NCBI GenBank assembly: GCA_037179385.1
Contig: CM074184.1
Span: 11,426,001-11,490,000 of the forward strand
DNA from: Holothuria scabra
Lineage: Eukaryota; Echinodermata; Holothuroidea; Aspidochirotida; Holothuriidae
Length of the DNA: 64,000 nt
Direction: 5' to 3'
Each line of letters starts with the position of its first letter. Positions within the stretch are counted from its first letter, which is position 1. The notes beneath the pieces are model-generated. The model made no database searches and was not told the DNA's origin. It saw only the letters and a list, made by a program, of their open reading frames with translations. This document shows, piece after piece, positions 29,327 to 42,300 of this stretch. Both the position numbers and the translations under genes were made by a program.

Positions 29327-32300
29327 GTTAGGTCTGTACATAGGACTTTCAGTGTTATGAAATTTAATAGGTACTTACCCTGGCCAGAAGATTTTTGGTT
29401 CATCTGACCAGTCAACTTATTCAGACCCTTTCTGTTCACCTTTATGCATAGATTATGTACTAAACCATTATTTAAAACAAGGTGTAAGCAAATATTCAAT
29501 TGTTATCAGTATGTGTAAGATTTAACTAGATTTGAATACAGTTATGAAATGTTTGCTGCACTTCCAATCTGTAAGTTATGTAGATGTAAGGAGACAAAGT
29601 TTGGTACATTTGTAACTCAGAGGTGATGCCATCTTTTCTTACTGATGAGCAAAGATTTGTCTTTTTGCCTTTCAACCAATTTCTCTGAAATCGGTACCAT
29701 ATTATATGGTGAATAATTAAAGAAATAGACCTTACGCTTTGACATCAAACTGAATATGTTTGGATGAAAAACACTGTATAAAGAAAGCCAGCTACTAAAA
29801 TGGTAAATTATGTGAAGTATCATTTCCAAGATTAAGTTTGATAAATTGGTTGAGTGTAAATTGTAAATATAAGGAAAGAAATGTAAATCTTATTATATAG
29901 CACAAATCAACTATATGTAACTGCTTCTCAAGTTTGATTTTATTTTTTTTTATTCCCTTAAAAGTATTAACCAGATAGTACAATGCAGAAGCCATAAACC
30001 CCCAGTATCAAAAAGGGTGTGGTTAAAATTGCAGAAAAAAATATTTGTAAGCAAACAAAAGTATTTTGTAGGTAGGATGCCAAGAAGTTTATCTGCTTTA
30101 GCTAAAAATCAGAAAGATTTAATAAGCTCAGTTTTGTCTGGCTGATGGAAATTTTAGTGGATATGGTCAAAACACAGGAAGTGCTTGTTGTGTGTTGGAA
30201 CTAAACGTCATGCTTCACTATGTTCCTTAAGAAGAAGTGCACTGCCTTTTACCATTGATTAATGCTTTTTTTTTTTTTATAAAATAGCATTTTAAGTGAT
30301 TAATTTAAAATGAAGTATACCTAATAGCATCCTTTTCTTCCCTTTTTTTTTTTGGTTTTTTTCGGCAAAGACCAAATTGTTATACAATGAAAGGCATTGT
30401 TTTGGTTATTATCAAAATGGCTGGTTTTTGCATATTTGCATAAAGGGATAGAAGTAAATTTGAAATTATCACAGACAGAAATGTGTCTTTTGTCATGTTC
30501 TCAGTGTTAGTGCTTTGCAGTTTGCATCAAATATTATGTGCTTTTGTTTCATAACCATACAGTCATGTGATGTTAACAACAAGGCCATGGTGAATAAGAG
30601 TCATTTTCACAGCAAAATATACTGGCACCATCATGTTGAAAGGCTTTCTCACCTGTAGTACAGGAAGTAAAAATGAAAATGGCATCACCTATGGCAGAGT
30701 CATTTATCTCACTGGCAGTTATTGCCAAGTCACTTATGTATTTCCTGTGCCCAACTGGCCATACTGGCTGGTTAGAAAAATGAATCTCCCCATGTTATTT
30801 TTGGGTACAAACTCTCTTATAACCCTCCTATGCCCCTATCAATATTCCCAGGCTTCCTACTAATGATTTCTTTTATTGGTTTATAATGTTGAAAAAGATC
30901 TATGATCATGCACAATGTTAATATAAAATAATGCACTTGGTGTTGTCTGATCCATAAAAGTTAAAGCAGTTATTTATATTTACAAGGTTTTTGCATGTAA
31001 ATACCACTGTATGCCCATCTTTTACAGATAGGACTTGCAATATTCCACCATTTCAAGTTTCTCATACTTCCCTAATCAAATGAAGAAACATGCCACAAGG
31101 CACAGAAATACCAATTTTAGCAACTGTTTCATTAGCAATGTCAGCCAAGAGGTGTTCAATCACGTGTAAGCTAGGTTTTACAATCTTCAAATTTTGATAG
31201 TTGGAGGGTTGAATACAAACAACTTCAGTCCTCAACTGAAAGGAGCCATGTTTTGGAAGAGGTCTCTGTCACAGAAACTGCAGATCAAATCCCTGAAAGC
31301 AGTTCTTTGATTTTGTACTATTGTGGTTGTATAAAATAAAAGTATCACCATACTGTAATCTGGGCATCAAGAGAGAAGAGAGACTGAGAGATGCAAGAAC
31401 ATCATGAACAGGGATAGAGGATGAGGTAGCACATAGAATTTGGGAAATAATCACTTTTGCAGTGTTTGAAGGTCAAGGTCAAAGCCAACTTCAAATCACA
31501 ATACCAAGTTCAAAGCCAAGTTTAAGTTTAGGGTCAGGTGGTTACAGGTTCAAATCCAATGTAATAGTTTGATCCCAAGTTGAAAGTTAGGGTCAGTTCA
31601 AGTACAAGTTCATAGAAAGTACATACATACTCTGGGTCTTAGGTCAAGCTTACAAAGTTATTCTACTTTGCAAATTTTGCAAGCATTTTCTAAATCACAT
31701 CAATTTTTTAGCATGCAAAACACACCTGCAAAGACAAGTTTTATGGCTGCCATATTTTAGCACAGGAGTGATAAGAATTTATTATATATTTCCCATATTT
31801 TGCAAAATTCAACTGCTAAATCTTTACAAAAATGCAAAAAAGATCCCAACAACAATGGATAGTCCCAACCTCCCCCCTTACCTTTACATACCAAAGTCAC
31901 TGAAATTTCCCAACACCATCTGCAAATTTCATGTTTTCTCTTGAACTTGTTAATGACCATATTGCTTGTTTCACTTTTCTATATGAGGCAAAAGAAGAAT
32001 GGACTGGAAAAATTTCAATTGAAATGATGATGACTAATAAATATCAAAAGAAATCCTTTCAAGTTTAATGTTACACATTTTTTTCCCTTTAAGCATATTT
32101 TCCTATACATTTCATCCCCAAGGTTGTATTATAAAGGCAAAATATAAAGAAAACACATCTCTATATACAACTCTGTTTAAAGTACATTGGATATCGAAAT
32201 GAATGCTCTAAAGACGACCACTGGGTTGATCTTACCTGTGCAGTCATTTGAATTGTTACTAACATTTATGATAACTTCTCCAATACTGAAAGAACGGTAA

Positions 32301-34079
32301 GTTGTGAATGTCAGCAACAATCCTGATAACAGTATATATAGTATCAAGATCATGAACCTATGGAGGTCTCTGGAGTATTTGTTTAATTTTAAGTTCATTA
32401 AAAGGAAACAAACTGCTTGGCTGCCTGTCTTCCGAAGATGAATGAAGTAAAGTTACAATAAAAATAATTATGGCTTGTTCTGTTCACTTACCTCTATAGA
32501 TGATCAGCACATATAGAAAACAGTGAATCTTACATCCATTTTACAAATATGTGCTGTCGCAAAGATTTCTTGTCATTTAAACAGCAAACTAATTGGGAAA
32601 CTTCCAACCATGAAGTATCTTTTGACTGATTTTATTCTGTGTCAATTTCAGGTTATATTCTTTACCTCCCCCATACCTTCAAAAACTTTCTATCTGCACC
32701 TTAAAACATTTGCAAGTCCAAAACCAACAAACCTCGATCAAAATTAAAATTAATCAAAAAAGACAAATGATTTGAACAAAAATAAAATTTTTAAAATTGT
32801 TGTTTGTTAAACACACACATTATGCAACAAAGAGAGACATGACCATTACTCATAGATTAAATATCTGTACCCTGTCAGATTTCACAAAAGATGGTTACTT
32901 TTCCCAGAAAATGAGGTGAGATCTGTAAGATTGCACTAGGCAACAGAAACTTCAAATTTTCTAGGAGCCAAACTACTTTGAGTCAGCTACAGGCTTAGTG
33001 AAAACAAATGGCATGCCAAGGATGGTTTTGTGACAAAAACCTGAAGCTTAAAAATTTGGAAATTGAGAAAAGGAACCTCAGCACTTGTCAATCTGCTGCC
33101 TAGAAAATTTCAAAAATACTACTGCCTTTACAGGTGGTCAACTCCTCATCCATGAAAACTGGCTTCCCCTTTTCAGATATTATTCTGTATGCTAAGATAA
33201 TAATGCTGTCAGTGTGTTGGTAAGAGCTCCTTGAATATCACTAACATTTGCTGGCATGGATTGGACAACACATCAGCAATAATTTGCAGAAAGCTACATG
33301 ACGCTAGAAGCGAATAGCAAGTTATAGCCATCTCAAGCTGGCAACTAATAATCCGAAATCTACCAGAGAACTTCCTGTTCTGGTATCTTCAGATCAATAG
33401 ATTTAAAGTGTTCGTCCCCTTCAAAGACTTTTTGCTCAATAGAGCAACAAGGTTCATTTAAACGGGGTGAACTGCTACAATTACAGAGACAAGCTTCACC
33501 CGAGAAAATGCCTTTTTCTCGGGTTACATTGGCTGAAATGCCCTATTCAATTTTAGCAGCATGATGTCTGCCTTCATTATGTTGCAGAAGAATAAAAATT
33601 CATATTATTGCTTTCAAACTGCCATTCACATTTTATGTTTGTATGTGAGACCAAGACAAGCATGTGAGGACCAAGGAAAGTGAACCAAGGGAGGGCTAGG
33701 CCTCTTTTCTCTAGAACAGTGTAAATGGGGACCAAAATTGGCAAATGAAACCCAAATGTAAGTACATTTCAAACAAATTTAAATGTTGGAATAATGTCAT
33801 GTTTATCTCATGAGAGCTGCTCATAATTCATTTCAAGTCTGCTCTTTAAACATCTTTATGAAACTGGAGGCTTAAAATGAATGAGTAAGAAGTACTGATT
33901 TTTGGAGAAGTTAGGACACACTTAAGCAGTCACTTTAAAAAAAATAAAAAAATACATAGAGTAAGGGAAAACCACTACCTTATTCAAGCTGAAAGAAAGA
34001 CCTATTTGTTCAGCAATTGCTTAGAAGTGACCACATACTAAGAATATGTTAAGTCAAGACCATGTTGGCCTTACACGAC

Positions 34080-34085
34080 TTTATT
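34080..34085 (-). terminator. Possible poly(A) signal of the SLC38A10-like gene
   Basis: TTTATT on the + strand (AATAAA on the gene strand) lies about 650 bp past the stop codon. Motif only. Confidence 0.25.
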
Positions 34086-34406
34086 CAAACAGGTAAACAA
34101 AAAAAGAAAAAAATCCTACAGATCTGAACTGATTATAATTAACAAAAATTTCACATTGCTAAAATTCTGAATCGAACATGTTAAATTGAGTTGTTATGTA
34201 TATGGAATACTGCACATCAGACCTAGATCAAGTACAACTGGCCAAATGCACTAAGCAAAAATTTCAGGGCCTGCTGTCCTCAGATGCAAGGCTCCCTGTT
34301 ATCCACCACTTCCCCAAAGACTCATTCTGCTGTAAGACTTGCCTTACCCAGTAAAACAATGAAAAACAATGAAAGTTAAGCCCTTGTTACATTAATAAAG
34401 GTCCAT

Positions 34407-34423
34407 GGGGGGGGGGGGGGGGG
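34407..34423 (+). repeat. G17 homopolymer
   Basis: An uninterrupted run of 17 G (C on the SLC38A10 strand) in the probable 3' UTR. Prone to sequencing and length error. Confidence 0.85.
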
Positions 34424-34729
34424 AGGGCAGGCATAGGCATACAGGGATAACTTTTGGGGGTGGCAAAAACAATTTTTTTAACTGTTTTCCTACAGAAAAA
34501 GGGGCAAAAAAGAGAATTGCCCTTCTCTTAAAAAATCTGCATAAAAAGAGGTTTTTGAAAAAACCTTCCCCTAACCCCACTTCAAGTACCACTTATTTCC
34601 TATTGAAGGCAAGTGACTTTCATTCAGTTGATACATCAGCAGAGACATCTCAAAAGCTTGTACCAATAAGTGTTAGGATAGGTTGATCCCACGAGACCAC
34701 AGACAGTCAAATACTAATACTAAACTTCA

Positions 34730-36310
34730 TCATCGTTCATCCTTTTCGGTTTTTGTGTCATTCTTCTCATCAACTGCCAAGATATCTCTGTTATATTTGC
34801 TTCTCTTCTCTGCTTTGGCTTCTTTTTCCACTTCTTCTTTCTCTTCCACTTTATCTTCAAATAAATTTGATAATTTCTCTTTTTTCACTTCTTCTGAATT
34901 ATTGGCAACATTCCCATCTTCATCACCTGGACCTTCATTTGCATCTCCTTCTTTAAGATCCTCCTCCTCCTTTCCCTCCTGCTTCTGCTCTTCCTCTTCT
35001 TCATTTTCTTCTCCTACACCTAACTTTTCCTCTTCTTCACCATCATTCTGGACATCATCTCCATCTTCTTCATCTGCTTCATAACCATGTGACTGTAAAA
35101 CCCTCTTGTTACCTGCAAAACCTTGTATGTCCCTATTTTCAATCTCAATTTCTTTTGGCAGATCTTGTAAACCTCCCTGATTGACAGCAAAATTATTATT
35201 TTCTTGCAGGTTCACATTTTCAACATCTCTTTTTACTTCAAGTTTGACTTCATTTGGTGGCTGGGCTAAATCCTGCATCAATGGCTGCTGACCTTGTTGT
35301 TGTACAGCTAGCTGGGGCTGCTGAGCAGCAACATTCTGCATACCAGCTATTTGTGCCTGTTGCTGCAGAAGCAGCTGGTCCTGAAGTTGCACTGGCTGTT
35401 GCTGACCTGCAACCTGTACAACTGCCAAATTCTGGAAGCCACCACCAACTTGCTGTTGTTGAGCCATTTGTTGCTGCATTTGTTGCTGTGGATCCTGCCA
35501 CAGCTGTTGTTGTGCATTTTGGACAGCAACATTTTGCTGAACTTGAGGCAAAGCCCCTTGAGGGACCATGTCAGCCTGTTTTGCCACTGGCTGTAATACC
35601 ACACCCTGCTGTAAACCACCTGCCAAACCCTGGTCTGCCACAGGTAGTTGCTGCTGTTGTACTGCAGCTGCTGCTTGTTGCATAACTTGCTGCTGATTTA
35701 CAAAATCTTGCTGTTGCTGTTGCAGCGGCTGCTGTTGTAACATGGGCTGTTGTTGTAACATAGGCTGTTGTTGTATAACTGGCTGTTGTTGAACCATTGG
35801 CTGTTGTTGCTGAACCATTGCTTGTTGTTGCTGCACTACAGGTTGCTGTACCATTGCTTGCTGTTGCTGTACCATTGCTTGCTGTTGCTGCATCACTTGT
35901 TGTTGCTGCTGTAAGACTGGCTGCTGTTCTTGTTGAACTAAAGGCTGTTGTACGAGAGCTTGTTGTTGAGGTTGTACTACAGGCTGCTGAACCTGTATTG
36001 CAGGCTGCTGAGGTTGTATAATGGGCTGTTGAGGTTGTATTACAGGTTGTTGAGGCTGAACTGCAGGCTGCTGAGGTTGTATAGCAGGCTGTTGAGGTTG
36101 TACTATAGGCTGTTGAGCTTGTATTGCAGGCTGTTGAGGTTGTATGACAGGCTGTTGTTGCTGTACCACTTGTTGCTGTTCTCCTACAGCTTGCTGTTGT
36201 TGTTGCTGCTGGATGGCTGCTTGCAATTCATCCTCTTTTTGTTTTTGTAACAGAAATTCCAAGGCATTGGCTTGATTTTCAATGACTTCAGCCTGCTTTT
36301 GTTGCATTTC
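34730..36310 (-). CDS. SLC38A10: SLC38A10-like terminal exon: Q-rich then acidic tail
   Basis: 526 codons and a stop after acceptor CTTTACAACAG. The start EMQQKQAEVIENQANALEFL continues the coiled coil of the previous exon. A Q-rich region of about 320 residues follows, containing nine 7-residue units of the PAIQPQQ type (about 35964-36155) and then degenerate QQQ-x2-VQQ repeats. After a mixed segment (KLEVKRDVENVNLQENNNF) comes an acidic run (EEDGDD, GEENEEEEEQ, DEDG) and a K/E-rich end, KNDTKTEKDER. CAG and CAA codons are mixed, so it is not a pure triplet expansion. Antisense ORFs of similar length over this exon are shadows of its low complexity. Confidence 0.88.
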   Translation of the reverse strand, partial: EMQQKQAEVIENQANALEFLLQKQKEDELQAAIQQQQQQQAVGEQQQVVQQQQPVIQPQQPAIQAQQPIVQPQQPAIQPQQPAVQPQQPVIQPQQPIIQPQQPAIQVQQPVVQPQQQALVQQPLVQQEQQPVLQQQQQVMQQQQAMVQQQQAMVQQPVVQQQQAMVQQQQPMVQQQPVIQQQPMLQQQPMLQQQPLQQQQQDFVNQQQVMQQAAAAVQQQQLPVADQGLAGGLQQGVVLQPVAKQADMVPQGALPQVQQNVAVQNAQQQLWQDPQQQMQQQMAQQQQVGGGFQNLAVVQVAGQQQPVQLQDQLLLQQQAQIAGMQNVAAQQPQLAVQQQGQQPLMQDLAQPPNEVKLEVKRDVENVNLQENNNFAVNQGGLQDLPKEIEIENRDIQGFAGNKRVLQSHGYEADEEDGDDVQNDGEEEEKLGVGEENEEEEEQKQEGKEEEDLKEGDANEGPGDEDGNVANNSEEVKKEKLSNLFEDKVEEKEEVEKEAKAEKRSKYNRDILAVDEKNDTKTEKDER

Positions 36311-39300
36311 CTGTTGTAAAGCAATAGGAATAAAGGAAAGGGTTTATTCTAAGGAAACAGTCAGAAGTATATAGCTTTGTACAATGTTGTACAAGAATAT
36401 ACAACAATATCTACTACAACAACATATACGAAAAAACAAACAAAAAACAAAACCAACAGTAACACCAAAACTACTAGATTGAAAGCTATTACAAGTTGTA
36501 CAAATGAATTTCAGCTTAAACTTAGACTGCTTTAAGCACTTTTCTTCCCCATTTATCTCACCTCTAACTCTTTAATTTTCTTTGACTGTTTCTGAATCTC
36601 TTTTGCTTCCTTCTTGTGTCTCTTTTCATCTTTCTTGTCTTCTTCAACCTGCCTCTGGTCCTTCTCCCCTTCCTTCAAGAGCATGTCATCCTGGCGTTTT
36701 TCCACCTAGTGAAATCACAAACAGTAATAACACTCATGTCTGGATATTCCTATCTCCAAACCAAAAAGAAGTGATAGGCTGAATACACATTATATCAAAC
36801 ATATACCAAGCAGATGCCTGAGGAGTCCTGCCTGAGGAGTTCACCTTCCAGTCTTGTACAGATGATGTATTAAGTAATAAGGATGGAAGTCACACACACA
36901 AGACTTACACCCAAGTGCCTTGGTGGTTTGATTTTTCCTACTTGAAGTAGCTTAGGCAAGTAGTTGGAACTATTTCTGTCATATCTGATGTGGGATATTT
37001 CAAGTAGAAAGAATGTATACGAAGTGGTAACGATTGGTCACCAAAGAAGACCTTCCTTATTAGCTGATTACACCATCTTCTATTTTCGAGATTAACCAGT
37101 TGGGTAATTCTCTTTTGAATATAGAACCTTTCAATCAATGATTCTATGCAGCAAAATTCACTCAAAGACAAACACTTGCCAAAAAAGTTGCTGGCACAGG
37201 ATCGGAATAAAGGTATTGGATTCTGATATGCTTCTGGTGAGCAGTAGAGTAGAAACAAAACAGGCTGTCTGCTTTTGCAAACCAAGGCAAAATCATCAAT
37301 GTTGGTCAATTATCATGATTAAAAATTTCTTGATTGTGCTGAATATAGGCTTCCCATTGCATGACTAATCTGAAGAAAATTGTTTTGCTACAAAATAGTT
37401 TAGAGAAGCAAAATTGCACTCACCTGAATTGGGATAAGTATGGTAGTCTACCCTTTTTTATGAATGGCTCTGGAAAACCAGTGACAAAATATTTCTTCAC
37501 TGTAAAATTCACCAGGAGTAACTCTATGGCCTAACTAAAAATTGTCCTTGAAGTCAAATAAAATTTTTTCTCAGTAGCTAAAATATGTTAGAGCTACAGA
37601 TTAAAAACAGAGGGCACCAAACAGAGCCACTGTATATCACATTGTTCTGTTCTGTTCTAGAGATATCTAGATATTTACTGCAAACTACAGCATACCACCA
37701 TACGATGACTTGAGATGTATGTCTGTAATGAACTATCAGAGCCACATTAGGACAAAGTATATCTCTTTTTTTTCCTTTGGGCTATCTTTTCATTTTGAAA
37801 ATGATATTGAAAGTTTTGTGTTTTCAAACCAATACAGCAGGGCATGCATGGGGACTAAAATGTCAAGAAAAAATAACAGTACTGACGCTATCAACAAAAT
37901 TATAGGGTTACATCATAAGGAATTCTATAGATAATTCGTTGTGGCTTTGTGACCATGGTTCTTTTCAAGGTTTTGCAGGGTCAAACCAAAAAGCAACTTT
38001 ACACTAGATAAAAAACTCTCTAATAAGAGACTTGTACAGCCGAGAAGAAGCCAACTGACCTTTGCTCTCCACCAAAAATGGTATACCAGTTCACAACCAA
38101 CTGGTTCAAGTTGAGAAGGCCACAGTTTTCTTCCAGTTGTGGCTGACTGGTTTGTTTTCCCTACTCCATTGCTTATGCTGAGCACCAAGCACAGTGGCAG
38201 TAGGTCCCATTTTTAAAGTTTTGGTTTGTTTACTAAATACAGGCATTTCACTCCCTATGTAGGAGATCTTCTTGAGATATCATGTTTAATTGGTTTTAAC
38301 CTTCTGACCTCTGTTGACTCCAAATGACCTTTGACCATTATCCAATATGGGAGATCATCAACTCAATATAGCCAACCCGCATGACAAATTTAAGGGGCAG
38401 ACACATTAACCCTTCTGGAGATATGATGTTTACAAGGTTTGATATTCTGACCTCTTGCAGCCCCAACTGACCTTTGAACTCCACCAAAAGCTTAAGTGGT
38501 CATTTACTTAAAATGACCAACTCACACATCAAATATGAGAGGAGTTACACTTACCATTCTTGAAATATTTTGTTTACAAGCAAGGGTCATACAAACATAC
38601 ACACAGCACTTACTCACATTCAATGCCTTACAGTGTACTTAAAACAGATCCTGCTGAGGAAGCCATGGAAATTCCCTTTTAGTAGGTAAGCGCACGTTTA
38701 ATGTGAATGCCTGGAAGGAGGGCGGGCTCCAGGGTATCACATGATGGGTCTCATCTAAGTGGCAAAATTTTTGGGTAGCTATGCCAAATATTACGAGCTC
38801 CACATATGAGAGGAAAGATATGAGAAGCTCCACCTCTCCTCTGCAGCTAGTACTGGCTAAGGCAGTGTTTGTAGGTGCACACATGTGATCCTTGGCTTAA
38901 CACCATGTCTGTTCATCACACACACATGACACTACCATTGGCATCGACCAAGAAAAAAAGTGGAACAAAATTGTCTTCATACCTCAACAACATCACCAAC
39001 TGCTTCATCATCTTCTTTCTTCAACTCTAATGAGAAACAAAAAAAAAAAAAAAGAATTGAAAATAGAAGACAAGCTGAGGCAACTATGGAATATTGGTTA
39101 TAAAAGCATTAAAGGTGTTATTCCAGGACCTTAGGTACTTCCTAGTTCATTACTTTAAGTCCTTGGGTGAGAAGCTTTCACTAATGTTTGCCAGTTACCA
39201 CCTTAGGGCTGTAGGCGCCTACACAGTCACTAGACAAGTGGCACTGATTGTACACGGCCATCGGGATGATTGACTCTCAGAAAATCATAAATATTTGATA

Positions 39301-42300
39301 AAGGTTATTAAGGGCAATGTTTTGAAGGTACCTTGGCATCTTGGTGATAAAAATGGAAAAATTGAAATATTAACCAAGCAAAAAAATGTGGAGCATCATT
39401 CAATAAATAGAGTAAAACTAACCAAAATTATTTAGGCTGTTTGCTTTTCTTTGATGTTGAACTGTTTAACAAGCAAATTTTTACTTTTTTTTTTATGACA
39501 AATGAAGGGGGGGGGGGAGACCCCAAAACTTTCAATGAGCTGGTTCAGTGCTTTTCCATTTTAACAGTGTTTCAAGGGTCCACTCACTATAGAGGCTTTG
39601 CAATAACGTCACAGAACCGCCATGCTGGAGGACATTCTTGCCAAATACACGTGGCTTTGTGCCGAACGCACTGCACAGAGTGCATTGTGGTGGGCACGGT
39701 GTGTACACATTCAACGAGCAAGTGCGCCCAGTGTGGTTTACTACGTAGTTTCATGTACTCCAACATGGCCGCCGGAGAGTATAATGACGTCATGTGAAAA
39801 GCCTCTATTGCTTGACTTTATATAACACAGTAAGTCTTGAAGTATGCAACAGACCCTAAAATGAAAAAAATGGATTGGACTAGGGGAACTCTGAATTAAT
39901 ACAATCCAAAGGTTTTGCACCCCAGCCCCAATCTCAATATTTTCATAGATTCACAGTTATTAAATTACTGACACCAATGGAAGATCTATATAGGAGAGGA
40001 CTCTCCAAATATCAAGTACTGCAATGTGAAGTATTACTTGACCCACCACCATTTGGCTACCTGCCCTGTACATGAAGTAACCTGCCCTGTTTATTAAGTA
40101 AGCTTAAAGGACTACTATAGTTTTGAAATGTGCACCCTGCAGTGTTGTAAGCCAATTCCTGCAATGACATCATAACTTATCTGAGAACACACATTACCAA
40201 TGTTTCAATGATTATTTACACACTAGCCCTACACTTTGGGATGCTCAAATGTCTGTGGTCCCAAAAAGGGGCAATGTAGAAGAATAATACTGACCTTCCA
40301 AGTTGTGAGTGAATTAAGAAAACTTAGATTATTATACAGGCTCCTAATGTAACCAACATATCAACAATGAATTAATAAGATAAACACAGACAGCTTACTT
40401 TCTTCTTTTCTCTCTTTATCATCTTCATTTGTCTCCTTCACTTCTTCTTTCTTCTTTACTTCATCTTCTATAACCTTTTCCTTTGAATTCTTTTCTCTCG
40501 CCTGAGCTTCTTTCTCCTTCTCTTTCACAACATCCGCATCTTTTCCTCCAGATTTTGGCTGTCATTAATAACAAAGAAAATAAAGTTAACTTTACAAGCT
40601 ATGAAAATGTCATAGAAAATATTTAATGTATCAATATATTGGTAAATTATCTGCTATCATTTACCTTTTATTACTGGGTTTGGAAGAGAAGTCGTATGCT
40701 AAAAATAACATCCTTCTTTGCTAAAATATGGATTAGATAAGGTTTGGGTAATCACCAACCAGCAGGCATATATGGCTTAAGAGATTTGGTTAGTTAGATG
40801 AGGTTTTAATGCTCACTTTAAACCAATCTGTTAAAGTCAGGCTGGCCACTGCTTTTCTTCCAGTCGTGGCTCACTGGCTTGTTTTCCCTATTCCATTGCT
40901 TACACTGAGCACCAAGTGCAATGGTAATGGGTTTCAATAGTTACAACAGTTTTTTCAAGTAAGTTGGTACTAGGTGAAGAGGCCTAATCAATGTCCTCTT
41001 AAAAGATTTCTGGCCTGACAGAGATATTATAATGATATGTCCTGTGATAGGAAAAAAGGTTCATGTGAGAACTTTTAAAGCAATGAGAATAAAACTTTAA
41101 GCTATAGATGGCAGGGTCACTAAAAAAAAAAAAAAAGAGGGGATTAATGCTACCTTCACTTCTTCTGGAGCATCAGGTACAACAGGTTCATGTCTCTCTT
41201 TACTTTTAATATAAGCCTCTGTTAAGAAAAATAGAAAAAAAAAAAATGAAACAGAGCAAACCCTTTCAGAATTACTGTTTCTGTTTAGTATAGCACAGGA
41301 AGATGATGGTTTGTAACTTGAGAAAAATTAAAAATTATTCTTGTAAAGTACTACGTACATAATTAAGCATGATTTTCCTGGAAGAACATGTTAAATGCAC
41401 CTTTAAGGAAAAAGTGCACAATCCCCTTTTTTGTTCTAACATAATACCATAACAAAAATGGCAAGTAATAATTATTCTGTAGAAACTCATTGACATTATG
41501 CTTTCAAAGTGTTTACTGATCTTCTCAATGATATAGTGTCACACATATGTTTTCTTATGAAAATGATGGGAAAATATGGACAGTTATTTAAAGACTGACT
41601 GACTTCATTTTAACAAAGCAGTGAAGGAAAATGTTACCTGTCACAGTTTGCATAAGATGATCACAACCTTGGTACAAAATTATTTACAGCTTAAGTACAA
41701 TGTATGTTCCTAGGAAAATTTTGCCCAGGAAATTTTGTAAAGGGAAGTCTTGCCTGCTTCCCCCCTCTCAGAACCCCCTGGCCACAAGTTTACCACTACC
41801 TACTCTTTAAGGTACCCATTAACTTAAATATTCTACATATGAATAAACTACAAAGATATTCAGGGCAATACACCTATATTTTAGCACTTTCCTTACTTCT
41901 CTTGTGTGAAATTTCTCATTTCAGAATTAAATGGTCACATCAGTAAAAGTAAAGGATCCCTTAATAAAAGATCAACCACAGCTTTCCACAACATCTAGTG
42001 GTACAAAAAAAAGAATCATTTTTTGGATGGAAAGCTGCAGATCTACAATTGACACACAACTGTGATAAAAGTTGAAGAGCACAGACACAATGCTTAGAAT
42101 AGCCCCAAAATACCCTGCCTCATTTATCTTCCCCAACCCTTGTCTGAGGATTTGACAATACTTACCTTCCTTATCTTTACTATTCTTTTCCCTTATTGGT
42201 TGGTGATCTAAGGCATCTATTACTTTCTTCGATTCCTCAAGATTTTTTTCAACTAGACCGACACCTAAGGAATAAAAGAAATGCACCAGAATATAACTAC

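Larger units (their letters stand above)
28000..34729. other. 3' UTRs and intergenic spacer between convergent genes
   Basis: No exon-like ORF is visible. It holds the + gene's 3' UTR, an inverted-repeat element near 29.1 kb, a second sequence with the same CCTCTCACCCCAAACAGTT word at about 28669, AT-rich homopolymer tracts and a G17 run near 34.4 kb. Neither transcript end can be fixed from sequence alone. Confidence 0.6.
36706..38982. other. Intron with repeats
   Basis: Holds one SINE-like copy (38082-38210) and a DR1-type repeat block (38240-38790). Otherwise AT-rich intronic sequence with no exon-like ORF. Confidence 0.6.

Noticed and set aside
34683..36250. Plus-strand ORFs rich in Ser, Leu or Val/Ala opposite the Q/E tail
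   Set aside because: They are antisense readings of low-complexity SLC38A10 coding repeats, with no domain or splice support.
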